Source: Bacteroides pyogenes
Lineage (GTDB): Bacteria; Bacteroidota; Bacteroidia; Bacteroidales; Bacteroidaceae
Reading direction: 5' to 3'
Assembly: GCF_014196225.1 (NCBI RefSeq)
Contig: NZ_JACIDI010000004.1
Span: forward strand, 173,546 to 237,545
DNA: 64,000 nt
How positions within the stretch are numbered: the first letter of the stretch is position 1; every line of letters begins with the position of its first letter. The notes under the pieces were generated by a model. The model made no database searches and was not told the DNA's origin. It saw only the letters and a list, made by a program, of their open reading frames with translations. Of this stretch, positions 27,929 to 35,996 are shown in pieces. Position numbers and translations under genes: made by a program.

Positions 27929-27957
27929 CCCGGCAAATCAAAAAAAAATGATATACA

Positions 27958-29062
27958 ATGATCACTATCGAGCAACTTAAAGACGTGAAAGAGCGCACGG
28001 ATGCGCTGAGGAGGTATCTTTGACATCGACGGGAAGAAAATTCAAGTCGAAGAAGAACAATTGAGGACGCAGGCTCCCGGCTTTTGGGACGACCAGAAGA
28101 AGGCCGAAGCTCAGATGAAGCTGGTGAAAGACCTGCAAAAATGGATAGACGGTTACAACGAAGTGCGTACACTGGCCGACGAACTGGCTCTGGCTTTCGA
28201 TTTCTGTAAGGAGGAGTTGGTGACGGAGGACGAAGTGGATGCCGCTTATGCGAAGGCAAGCGCGGCAGTGGAAGCGTTGGAACTCAAGAATATGCTCCGC
28301 GAAGAGGCCGACCAGATGGACTGTGTGCTGAAGATTAATTCCGGAGCCGGAGGCACGGAGAGTCAGGACTGGGCGTCGATGCTGATGCGTATGTATCTCC
28401 GCTATGCCGAAACAAACGGATATAAAGCCACCATCGCCAACCTTCAGGAAGGAGACGAGGCGGGCATCAAGACCTGTACCATCAACATCGAAGGAGATTT
28501 CGCCTACGGCTACCTGAAAGGGGAGAACGGGGTGCACCGGCTGGTGCGTGTCTCTCCGTACAACGCGCAGGGAAAGCGTATGACTTCGTTCGCTTCGGTA
28601 TTCGTCACCCCGTTGGTAGACGACAGCATTGAGGTGAGCATCGAGCCTGCACGTATTTCGTGGGACACGTTCCGAAGCGGCGGAGCCGGCGGACAGAACG
28701 TGAATAAGGTGGAGTCGGGCGTTCGTCTGCGCTATCAATACAAAGACCCGTACACCGGGGAGGAAGAAGAAATCCTGATTGAAAATACCGAGACGCGCGA
28801 CCAGCCGAAGAACCGCGAGAACGCTATGCGCCAACTCCGCTCCATCTTGTACGATAAGGAGCTGCAACACCGCATGGCGGAGCAGGCAAAGGTAGAGGCG
28901 GGAAAGAAGAAGATCGAGTGGGGATCTCAGATACGGAGCTACGTGTTCGACGACCGCCGGGTGAAGGATCACCGCACCAATCATCAGACTTCGGATGTGA
29001 ACGGAGTGATGGATGGCAAGATCGACGACTTTATCAAAGCTTACCTGATGAGTTCCGAATAA
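27958..29062 (+). CDS. prfB: Peptide chain release factor 2, with programmed +1 frameshift
   Basis: RF2 ends translation at UGA and UAA. The reading frame has two parts: 21 codons from the ATG at 27958 to CTT (28018-28020), then an in-frame TGA at 28021-28023. Skipping one base after CTT puts GAC next and opens a 346-codon frame to 29062. The site is canonical: GAGGAGGTATCTTTGAC, with a Shine-Dalgarno-like AGGAGG just before CTT-TGA-C. The full protein is about 367 residues with the GGAGGQNVNK catalytic loop. The stop-codon-reading tripeptide, SPF in E. coli RF2, is SPY here (VSPYNAQG). Low RF2 favours frameshifting, giving autoregulation. Confidence 0.95.
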
Positions 29063-29219
29063 CGCTTTTCGCCCGATGCTTTCGCAGCTTGCATGCTCGT
29101 AATCATAACGAACTGCCTGACGGGCTGTAAGCAAGGTTTGAAAAAAGAAGGAGTTATTTTTGGAAAGTTTATGGATTTGTTTTTACTTTGTTAGCGTTGA
29201 ACTTTAAAGCTGATGTATT

Positions 29220-29354
29220 ATGGGTAAAAGCAAAAAGAAAAGAGCACGCAGCAAGAAGGAAGAAGAACAGGCGCGGAAAGTGATGAAAATAATTTTTATC
29301 GCATTGCTTATTCTGGCATTGCTTCTGATGATATCGTTCTCCTTCCTCGGATAA
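29220..29354 (+). CDS. 44-residue basic single-span membrane protein
   Basis: A short frame from ATG at 29220 to TAA at 29352-29354. The first 24 residues are strongly basic (MGKSKKKRARSKKEEEQARK), followed by about 18 hydrophobic residues (IIFIALLILALLLMISFSF). This is an ordered, protein-like pattern, positioned between prfB and the CYTH gene. A TATTTTTG box at 29155-29162 could be its promoter. Function is unknown. The next gene starts 87 bases on. Confidence 0.6.
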   Translation: MGKSKKKRARSKKEEEQARKVMKIIFIALLILALLLMISFSFLG

Positions 29355-29440
29355 AACAGCTACAGGGGATATGGAAGGATTGTGCGCATTTGCGACAGGC
29401 ATCCATATCCTCTGTTGTTTTTGCTTCTATGCATACCGTT

Positions 29441-29908
29441 ATGGCACAAGAAATAGAACGTAAGTTTTTGGTTTCCGGTGAGTTCAAGTCGCAGGCTTTC
29501 GCTCACGACAGGATTACGCAAGGGTATATCTGCGCCTCCTCCGGCCGCACGGTGCGCGTTCGTATCCGAGAAGGGAAGGGTTATCTCACCATCAAGGGAG
29601 CTTCCAACGCTTCGGGCGCCAGCCGCTACGAGTGGGAGAAAGAATTGCCTTTGTCCGAAGCCGTCGAGCTGATGCAGCTTTGCGAAGCGGGCATGATCGA
29701 CAAGACACGCTATCTGGTGCGTAGCGGGCCTCACGTTTTCGAAGTCGACGAGTTTCATGGCGACAACGAAGGGCTGATTCTTGCGGAGGTCGAACTCGGA
29801 TCGGAAGAAGAAGCGTTTGTAAAGCCCTCCTTCATCGACGAGGAGGTGACCGGAGACATACGCTACTACAACTCGCAGCTCATGAAGAATCCGTACAAGA
29901 CTTGGTGA
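29441..29908 (+). CDS. CYTH-domain protein (triphosphate-binding tunnel family)
   Basis: A 155-residue protein that opens with MAQEIERKFLV, the ExExK signature of the CYTH superfamily, whose tunnel fold binds triphosphates with metal ions. Basic and acidic residues alternate along the strands as expected (VRVRIREGKGYLTIKG, LAEVELGS). Members include inorganic triphosphatases and class IV adenylate cyclases; short bacterial ones like this are usually triphosphatases, but activity cannot be told from sequence. An upstream ATG 17 codons earlier lacks the motif at its start, so 29441 was preferred. Confidence 0.85.
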   Translation: MAQEIERKFLVSGEFKSQAFAHDRITQGYICASSGRTVRVRIREGKGYLTIKGASNASGASRYEWEKELPLSEAVELMQLCEAGMIDKTRYLVRSGPHVFEVDEFHGDNEGLILAEVELGSEEEAFVKPSFIDEEVTGDIRYYNSQLMKNPYKTW

Positions 29909-29926
29909 TTATTGCCAAATAAACCC

Positions 29927-29934
29927 TATATTTG
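29927..29934 (+). promoter_or_regulatory. Exact -7 box upstream of the MgtC/DUF4010 gene
   Basis: TATATTTG matches TAnnTTTG, 25 bases before the ATG at 29960. A TTGG at 29902-29905 is a weak -33 candidate. Confidence 0.55.
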
Positions 29935-29959
29935 TCTCCGTACTTAAAAACGAGATGGT

Positions 29960-31255
29960 ATGGAGAAACTATACGATTATTTGCCTCAGGAGTTCGTCAC
30001 TTTCGTGTTGGTAACCCTCTTTTCTCTTCTTATCGGGCTGTCCCAACGGCGCATCAGCCTCAAGCGCGAAGGGGAAACGACGCTCTTCGGAACCGACCGT
30101 ACATTTACTTTCATCGGCATTCTCGGTTATCTGCTTTATATACTCGACCCTTCGGGGCTCAGGCTGTTTATGGGCGGCGGCGCCGTTCTGGGCATGCTGC
30201 TGGGGATGAACTATTACGTCAAACAGTCGAAATTCAACGTTTTCGGGGTCACTACCATCATTATCGCCCTCATCACTTACTGCATCGCTCCCATCGTAGC
30301 CACCCAGCCCTCGTGGTTCTATGTGCTGATAGTGGTCACCGTTCTTTTGCTCACCGAGCTGAAGCATACCTTTACCGAGCTTGCCCAGCGTATGAAAAGC
30401 GACGAAATGATAACGCTGGCAAAGTTCCTTGCCATCAGCGGCATTATTCTGCCGATGCTTCCCGACACCGACATCATTCCGGGCATATGCCTCACCCCTT
30501 ATTCCATCTGGTTGGCAACGGTGGTGGTTTCGGGCATTTCCTACCTTTCCTATTTGCTTAAGCGGTATGTATTCCGCAAATCTGGAGTGCTTGTCGTGGG
30601 CATTCTGGGCGGACTGTACAGCAGCACCGCCACCATCTCCGTGCTGGCGCGCAGGAGTCGGAAAGTTTCGGGACAAAAAGCGACCGAATACGTTGCCGCC
30701 ATGTTGTTGGCTATCAGTATGATGTTTTTGCGTTTTCTGATTCTCATATTGATTTTCAACCGGGAGGCTTTTCTCGTCATTTATCCTTATCTCCTCATCA
30801 TGTCGGCAGTAGCCGCTTCGGCGGCGTGGTTCATCCATTCGCGGCGGCAGAATGGAGATATTGCCGGAGTAGATGGTGAAGAAGAGGAAGACAGCAGTAA
30901 CCCCTTGGAGTTTAAGGTAGCGTTGATCTTTTCCGTACTTTTTGTGGTCTTTACCGTTCTAACCCATTATACGCTGGTGTATGCGGGCACGGGAGGGTTG
31001 CAGCTCCTTTCATTCATTTCCGGATTCAGCGATATTACTCCGTTTATCCTGAACCTGTTGCAAGGTACAGGGGGCGTAACGATTCTGATTATTGCGGCTT
31101 GCTGCATGCAGGCTATTGTCAGCAGCATGCTGGTGAATATGTGCTACGCCCTGTTCTTCGCCGGCAGAGGGAGCAAACTGCGTCCTTGGATTCTTGGCGG
31201 ATTCGGCACGGTGATAGGTGCGAACCTGCTGCTGCTTTGTTTCTTTTATCTCTGA
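29960..31255 (+). CDS. MgtC/SapB plus DUF4010 family membrane protein
   Basis: A 431-residue polytopic membrane protein with about ten to twelve hydrophobic segments. The first part (LVTLFSLLIGLSQRR, then FGTDRTFTFIGILGYLLY) resembles the MgtC/SapB N-terminal region with its conserved arginines, and the rest (GILGGLYSSTATISVLARRS, then NPLEFKVALIFSVLF) matches the DUF4010 region. MgtC relatives are linked to magnesium and phosphate stress in other bacteria; the role of this two-part version is not known. A short acidic loop (DGEEEEDSSN) lies about residue 310. It has its own promoter box. Confidence 0.8.
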   Translation: MEKLYDYLPQEFVTFVLVTLFSLLIGLSQRRISLKREGETTLFGTDRTFTFIGILGYLLYILDPSGLRLFMGGGAVLGMLLGMNYYVKQSKFNVFGVTTIIIALITYCIAPIVATQPSWFYVLIVVTVLLLTELKHTFTELAQRMKSDEMITLAKFLAISGIILPMLPDTDIIPGICLTPYSIWLATVVVSGISYLSYLLKRYVFRKSGVLVVGILGGLYSSTATISVLARRSRKVSGQKATEYVAAMLLAISMMFLRFLILILIFNREAFLVIYPYLLIMSAVAASAAWFIHSRRQNGDIAGVDGEEEEDSSNPLEFKVALIFSVLFVVFTVLTHYTLVYAGTGGLQLLSFISGFSDITPFILNLLQGTGGVTILIIAACCMQAIVSSMLVNMCYALFFAGRGSKLRPWILGGFGTVIGANLLLLCFFYL

Positions 31256-31330
31256 TCATAAGAACGGCGAAACGTTCCTGTTATCCGGCAGTTGTTTCTC
31301 TGATTTTGCGGGTACGTTTCGGCGTTGAGG

Positions 31331-31484
31331 TAGACATATATGGTTAGCGTCGGTGAGTATATATGGCTACCGTGGTGAGTATATATGGCTACCGTGGTGA
31401 GTATATATGGCTACCGTGGTGAGTATATATGGCTACCACGGTGAGTATATATGGACACCGCGGCAAGCATATATGTCCGTTACG
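31331..31484. repeat. 22-base tandem array, seven units
   Basis: Units of exactly 22 bases start at 31331, 31353, 31375, 31397, 31419, 31441 and 31463. The central four are nearly identical (GTGAGTATATATGGCTACCG plus TG), and the ends are more diverged, as expected of an array growing from the middle. Each unit holds the self-complementary ATATAT flanked by GC-rich sequence. There are no spacers, so it is not CRISPR. It lies between the DUF4010 gene and the outer-membrane protein gene. Confidence 0.93.
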
Positions 31485-31540
31485 GCGGAAGCATACTCCC
31501 CGCTCATCGGGCCTTGTTCGAGAGGGGAGAAACCGGTTGC

Positions 31541-31690
31541 CTCCGGCATTTTGCCGTTTCTTTGCAGCGCCTGCCATGTACACGAACAGTTTTCGGTAGT
31601 TATCTCCTCCGGCGTTTTGCCGTTTCTTTGCAGCGTCTGCCATGTACACAAACAGTTTCCGGTAGTTGTCTCCTCCGGCGTTTTGCAGTT
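31541..31690. repeat. 66-base tandem repeat, about 2.3 copies
   Basis: CTCCGGCRTTTTGCCGTTTC recurs at 31541, 31607 and 31673, a 66-base step, with about 90 percent identity over the first two units (CTTTGCAGCGYCTGCCATGT follows). 66 is three times the 22-base step of the neighbouring array, although the sequences differ. Both strands are open in some frames here because 66 is a multiple of three. No gene is supported in 31256-31826 apart from the promoter before the next gene. Confidence 0.9.
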
Positions 31691-31751
31691 TTGTTGAGGT
31701 GTTTTCCCTTTTTTTAACGACACATAAACTTGTAATAAAAAGAAAATCAAC

Positions 31752-31759
31752 TATTTTTG
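31752..31759 (+). promoter_or_regulatory. Exact -7 box before the outer-membrane barrel gene
   Basis: TATTTTTG matches TAnnTTTG, 67 bases before the chosen ATG at 31827. A CTTG about 20 bases upstream is a weak -33 candidate. Confidence 0.5.
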
Positions 31760-31826
31760 GAGCCGACAGAGCCGGTTTGCCGATATTGGCGGCATCGGTA
31801 TGAAATGCAACCAAATATATTTTATC

Positions 31827-34382
31827 ATGAAAAACAGACTGCTACTATTGCTGCTTTTATGTTTCTTTTTCTTTATCTCATCCGATAGCTTTGCGCAACA
31901 GGCGGCCATTCACACGTACACGGTGAAAGGAGTGCTTGTGGATTCGCTTACGCATGAGGGAGAACCATACGCGACCATCCGGATCGTGAATAAAAACATG
32001 CCCGACAAGGTGGTGAAAATGGCTGTCACGGGAGCGAACGGGAAGTTTCAGGAGAAGATGACCGCCATGCCCGGCACTTACCTCATCACTCTTTCCTCTA
32101 TCGGCAAGACAACCGCGCGGAAGGAGTTCGTGCTCACCGAGAAGGAGAAGAACGTCGATTTGGGTACTCTGTATACATCGGAGGCCACCAAAGAACTCGG
32201 CGGGGTGGAGGTCGTGGCGCAGAAGCCGCTGGTGAAGGTGGAGGTAGACAAGATTGCCTACAATGTGGAAGACGATCCCGACTCGAAGTCGAACACCGTG
32301 ATAGAGATGTTGCGCAAAGTGCCGATGGTGACCGTAGACGGTGAAGATAACATTCAGGTGAACGGCAGCAGCAAATTCAAGATACACGTGAACGGGAAGC
32401 CGAACAATATGATGAGCGCCAACCCCAAAGAGGTGTTGAAGAGCATGCCTGCCAATACCATCAAGCACATCGAGGTGATTACTTCGCCCGGAGCCAAGTA
32501 CGATGCCGAGGGCGTAGGAGGAGTGCTGAACATCGTGACCGTTTCCGGAGGATTCGAAGGCTATACGGCAACCGTCAACGGAAGAGTCACCAACAACGGA
32601 TGGGGAATCAGCCGTTATGGGATGATAAAGCGGGGCAAACTTACAATGGCTGTCAACTATAACCTCAATTACCACAACAACCCGCGCAGCTACTCGGAAA
32701 GTTATCGCGAAAACTATGAATCGGATACGGAGAAATATCTGATATCCGAAGGCTCCAATAAGTCGAAAGGGAATTTCCTTTACGGGAATCTGGAAGCGAG
32801 CTACGAAATAGACACGTTGAGGTTGCTCTCTGTCAATTTCGGCATGTATGGAGGCAAAAACAAGTTTCCCGGAAGCAGTCAGACCGTGATGTACGGAGCC
32901 AATCATCAAGATGTTGCCTACCGCTTCCGTACCGATCATTCGGGAAAGTATTCGTGGTACTCGATCGACGGGAGCGTGGATTACCAGCGCGTTTCGCGCA
33001 GAAACAAAGAGCGGATGCTCACCCTTTCTTATAAAACGAGCATGGAACCCCGAGGGAACGATTATTACAATGTTTATCTGGATATATTTCCCGAAGCGCA
33101 GAGGGAAGAACTGATCAAACGCCTGCAACTGACAAACGTCCGTTCGGATGGAAGTACGGGTACTACGGAACATACCTTCCAAGTCGACTACACGACGCCC
33201 ATCGCCAAGATGCATACGGTGGAAGGGGGAGTGAAATACATCTATCGGCGGAATGCGAGCGAAAACAATCTGTTCGAGGCCGTCGGGGGAAACGAGGATT
33301 ACGTGTACAGCGATTCGCGCAGCAGCGATTACCGCCACCTGAACCACATCATTTCGGCTTATGGGGGGTATACGCTGAAGTACAAAGACTTCTCTTTCAA
33401 GCCGGGGTTGCGCTACGAACAGACCATACAGCGGGTGAAGTATCTCGTAGGTCCCGGTGAGGATTTCCGTGCCGATTTCAGCGATATCGTGCCTTCCGTG
33501 ATGCTCGGCATGAAGGTGGGGAAGACGCAGAACCTGCGATTGGCCTACAATCTGCGTATCTGGCGGCCCGGAATCTGGAGCCTGAATCCGTATTTCAACA
33601 ATCAGAACCCCATGTTCATCAGTCAGGGAAATTCCGACCTGAAGAGCGAGAAAAGCCACTTTTTCCAATTCTCCTACAGCAGTTTCGGACCGAAGCTCAA
33701 CATCAACCTGTCGCTTAACCACTCGTTCAACAACAACGGCATACAGAATGTAACCCGTTTGATTACCGCTCCCGAAGGAGAGATATTCGACAACGATCCC
33801 ACGCATCTGGCGCCCCGGGGCGCTTTGTACAGCACATACGCCAACATCGGGAAAAGCAGGGACACGGGGTTGAGCCTTTACTTCAACTGGAACCTTTCTC
33901 CCAAGACACGCTTCTACCTGAACGCTTACGGAAGCTACAATGATATGAGAAGCCCTGCGCAGGGTTTGCACAACTACGGTTGGACGGGCTCTTTCCATTC
34001 GGGCATTCAGCATACTTTCCCTCTGAAGTTGCGCGCGAGCCTGAACGCGGGAGGAAGTACGCCCTACATCAACCTGCAAGGCAGAGGGTCGGGATACAAT
34101 TACTACAGTCTGTCGCTCACCCGTTCTTTCCTGAAGGAAGACCGCCTGACGCTGAATGTTTTTTGCAACAACTTCCTTCAAGAATACCGGACTTATACCA
34201 ATCGTACGGAGGGAGTCAACTTCTTGTCGCGTAACTCATACCGCTATCCTGACCGCCGTTTCGGGTTCACCATCGGCTACCGGATGGGCAAATTGCAGGC
34301 GAGCGTGAAGAAAACAGCGCGCAGCATTACCAACGACGATGTGAAAAGCGGCGGGAACAACGATGGCGGCGGACAACGCTGA
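31827..34382 (+). CDS. Outer-membrane beta-barrel protein, TonB-receptor-like
   Basis: An 851-residue outer-membrane protein. A signal peptide (LLLLLLLCFFFFISSDSFAQ) is followed by a carboxypeptidase-regulatory-like Ig domain at about residues 24-115, a plug-like domain (VIEMLRKVPMVTVDGEDNIQ, then VNGSSKFKIHVNGKP), and a long beta barrel of the OMP_b-brl_3 type. Unlike SusC proteins it has no SusD partner next to it. The C-terminal tail is glycine/asparagine-rich (GGNNDGGGQR) rather than ending in an aromatic residue. Family members are common in Bacteroides and mostly of unknown substrate. It has its own promoter box and stands alone. Confidence 0.85.
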   Translation: MKNRLLLLLLLCFFFFISSDSFAQQAAIHTYTVKGVLVDSLTHEGEPYATIRIVNKNMPDKVVKMAVTGANGKFQEKMTAMPGTYLITLSSIGKTTARKEFVLTEKEKNVDLGTLYTSEATKELGGVEVVAQKPLVKVEVDKIAYNVEDDPDSKSNTVIEMLRKVPMVTVDGEDNIQVNGSSKFKIHVNGKPNNMMSANPKEVLKSMPANTIKHIEVITSPGAKYDAEGVGGVLNIVTVSGGFEGYTATVNGRVTNNGWGISRYGMIKRGKLTMAVNYNLNYHNNPRSYSESYRENYESDTEKYLISEGSNKSKGNFLYGNLEASYEIDTLRLLSVNFGMYGGKNKFPGSSQTVMYGANHQDVAYRFRTDHSGKYSWYSIDGSVDYQRVSRRNKERMLTLSYKTSMEPRGNDYYNVYLDIFPEAQREELIKRLQLTNVRSDGSTGTTEHTFQVDYTTPIAKMHTVEGGVKYIYRRNASENNLFEAVGGNEDYVYSDSRSSDYRHLNHIISAYGGYTLKYKDFSFKPGLRYEQTIQRVKYLVGPGEDFRADFSDIVPSVMLGMKVGKTQNLRLAYNLRIWRPGIWSLNPYFNNQNPMFISQGNSDLKSEKSHFFQFSYSSFGPKLNINLSLNHSFNNNGIQNVTRLITAPEGEIFDNDPTHLAPRGALYSTYANIGKSRDTGLSLYFNWNLSPKTRFYLNAYGSYNDMRSPAQGLHNYGWTGSFHSGIQHTFPLKLRASLNAGGSTPYINLQGRGSGYNYYSLSLTRSFLKEDRLTLNVFCNNFLQEYRTYTNRTEGVNFLSRNSYRYPDRRFGFTIGYRMGKLQASVKKTARSITNDDVKSGGNNDGGGQR

Positions 34383-34423
34383 CCGTTGCGGGGAAGTATT
34401 TCGCCAAACAATATCTGTAAAGT

Positions 34424-34463
34424 CTTACCCAAGTTTACCAACATTAACGTATTCTTGGGTAAG
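34424..34463. repeat. 10-base perfect inverted repeat
   Basis: CTTACCCAAG at 34424-34433 pairs with CTTGGGTAAG at 34454-34463 across a 20-base gap, 41 bases after the stop of the barrel gene. No T run follows, so it is a weak terminator candidate, or possibly a binding site. Confidence 0.4.
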
Positions 34464-34531
34464 TTCGTATATGCACATAACTGCTAAACTAAATCGCGCA
34501 CAGCCGGAAAGGTGGCGGATTGTAAGAGAGG

Positions 34532-34802
34532 TAATGAAAGTTTTGCGGAGCGACCGGAAATCAGCTTCATCAAAACCCTCAAGAAGGTATGTCATAATGA
34601 AACTGAGTCTAAAATTCGCTATCATTTGTAAGACAAAACCGCTATCAAAGAGAACTCCATCCCTTTGATAGCGGTTGTTTTATAAATATACTTGTCTCAA
34701 ATCTGTATATCTGATAGCCACACTTTGTGTTTTTGCATTAGGCTACGTCCTTAATGAAAGTTTTGCGAAGCGACCGGGAATCAGCTTCATCAAAACCATC
34801 AA
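34532..34802. repeat. Two 51-base direct repeats flanking a terminator hairpin
   Basis: Copies at 34532-34582 and 34752-34802 share AATGAAAGTTTTGCGRAGCG and then ATCAGCTTCATCAAAACC, with only a few differences. In one frame both encode NESFA-ERP-ISFIKT-like peptides, so they could be relics of a duplicated coding segment, but no complete gene is present. They flank the hairpin at 34637-34676. The 34383-34981 spacer holds no gene I can support. Confidence 0.6.
34637..34682. terminator. Strong intrinsic-terminator hairpin
   Basis: AACCGCTATCAAAG (34637-34650) and CTTTGATAGCGGTT (34663-34676) form a perfect 14-pair stem with a 12-base loop, followed by GTTTTATA. It lies between the barrel gene and the end of the minus-strand nuclease operon. 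Confidence 0.75.
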
Positions 34803-34981
34803 ACTTCATGCTGAAGTAGTAACAGGGCTATTCTTACAGCAACCGAAGATATCCGGTTTCAGACCGGAAGTTTGTCTTCGTTGCATTTGAGTTTTTACAG
34901 CTTCTTTCTTTCAGGCAAACGCGAGATACTTCTTTGGCAAGTAATCTTTATTTGTCCGTGTAAAGCAGACGCTTTCTGCCT

Positions 34982-35974
34982 TCAGAAGCGGATGTCGTCG
35001 AAACTGTTGATCAGCAGTTGGTATTTCACGAACCCGCCGCTTTTTGAGGAATATTTCGTATAGATAGCCGTAATATCTCCTTTTGCTCCGTTCGTCGGAA
35101 GCGGATGGAGCGCGAAGTTGGCATATCCGCTTACGCGCACGATATAGTTGCCGCTATCCATGTCCGTACCTTCATAGCCGAACACCGAAGAACCGTAGTA
35201 GTGGGCGCCGTTGTAGCTGTATGCGTATGTGGGCGGCAACCCCTCTTCGACGTAATACTTATTGGTGTATTGCGCCGTGGTGGATCCCTTCGGGTAGAGC
35301 GTCTCCAGATATTGCGGATACCTGTCTTTGTCGAATATTCCTTCCTTATAAGTCAGTCCTTCGAAACGCACGAGGCGGCCCAACGCGTCGTCGTTCAGCT
35401 TCGTTTTGTAGTTGTCTGCCGTTACCACAAGCGTATCGGCTGCGGTCGGTTTCACTATCTCGCCTTTAAAGATATGGCGATTCACGAAAAGAGACTGTTC
35501 GATGTTTCTGTTGGCATAGCCTTTCGCAATATCATCCTTTGTAGGCATGCCGCCCACGCTCAGCATATACCGGTAATTGCCGACAGCAAGTCCTTTGGCT
35601 TTCACAAATACCATCTGCCCCACAGGGAAAGACACATAGTTACTCACCATCAGTTTCAGCTCGATGGCCGATTCGGACGCGTCGTCGTAGATGTACACCG
35701 ACTTGTACACATTGCCGGCTTGGTCGCTCGAAATCACCCGTCCGCCGATTACGTAATCTTCCGTTATCTCAAGCGTTTTCCCCAGACTGGCGGCGGAGTT
35801 TCCGTGCGCCGCATAGAAGAGTTGCTTGAGATCCCTGATAGAGATGTATTTGCTTCCGGCAAAGTCCGCCTTGGTCCAGACTTTGGCGGGAGCCGGCTCT
35901 TCAAACTCGTTATAGCAACTGCTTATGCTCAGCCCCGCCGCTATAATCATACATAGTTTCAATATCTTGTTCAT
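34982..35974 (-). CDS. DUF5689-type lipoprotein, last gene of the nuclease/receptor operon
   Basis: A 330-residue predicted lipoprotein (signal ending in the lipobox SISSCYNEF, cysteine at residue 20). The body matches the DUF5689 family, an OB-like fold: LEITEDYVIGGRVISSDQAG, then YIYDDASESAIELKL, GQMVFVKAKGL and LGRLVRFEGLTYKEG. Its tail (YQLLINSFDDIRF) is typical. It follows the TonB-dependent receptor by 22 bases and could be the receptor's surface partner, in the place a SusD protein would take in a polysaccharide locus. OB-like folds often bind nucleic acid or sugars, but ligand binding is inference. Confidence 0.8.
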   Translation of the reverse strand: MNKILKLCMIIAAGLSISSCYNEFEEPAPAKVWTKADFAGSKYISIRDLKQLFYAAHGNSAASLGKTLEITEDYVIGGRVISSDQAGNVYKSVYIYDDASESAIELKLMVSNYVSFPVGQMVFVKAKGLAVGNYRYMLSVGGMPTKDDIAKGYANRNIEQSLFVNRHIFKGEIVKPTAADTLVVTADNYKTKLNDDALGRLVRFEGLTYKEGIFDKDRYPQYLETLYPKGSTTAQYTNKYYVEEGLPPTYAYSYNGAHYYGSSVFGYEGTDMDSGNYIVRVSGYANFALHPLPTNGAKGDITAIYTKYSSKSGGFVKYQLLINSFDDIRF

Positions 35975-35996
35975 AATTGTCCTTTTTTACTTATCC

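Noticed and set aside
28021..28023. Nonsense mutation in prfB
   Set aside because: The TGA sits in the canonical CTT-TGA-C programmed frameshift site with an upstream AGGAGG.
31331..31484. CRISPR array
   Set aside because: Units are contiguous without unique spacers and no cas genes are near.
31878..34181. 767-codon open frame antisense to the outer-membrane barrel gene
   Set aside because: Rich in His, Val and Arg with no domain; a mirror of biased codons in the real gene.
34675..34890. 71-codon plus-strand frame in the spacer after the barrel gene
   Set aside because: It starts inside the terminator stem and incorporates a direct-repeat copy; no supporting start context or family.
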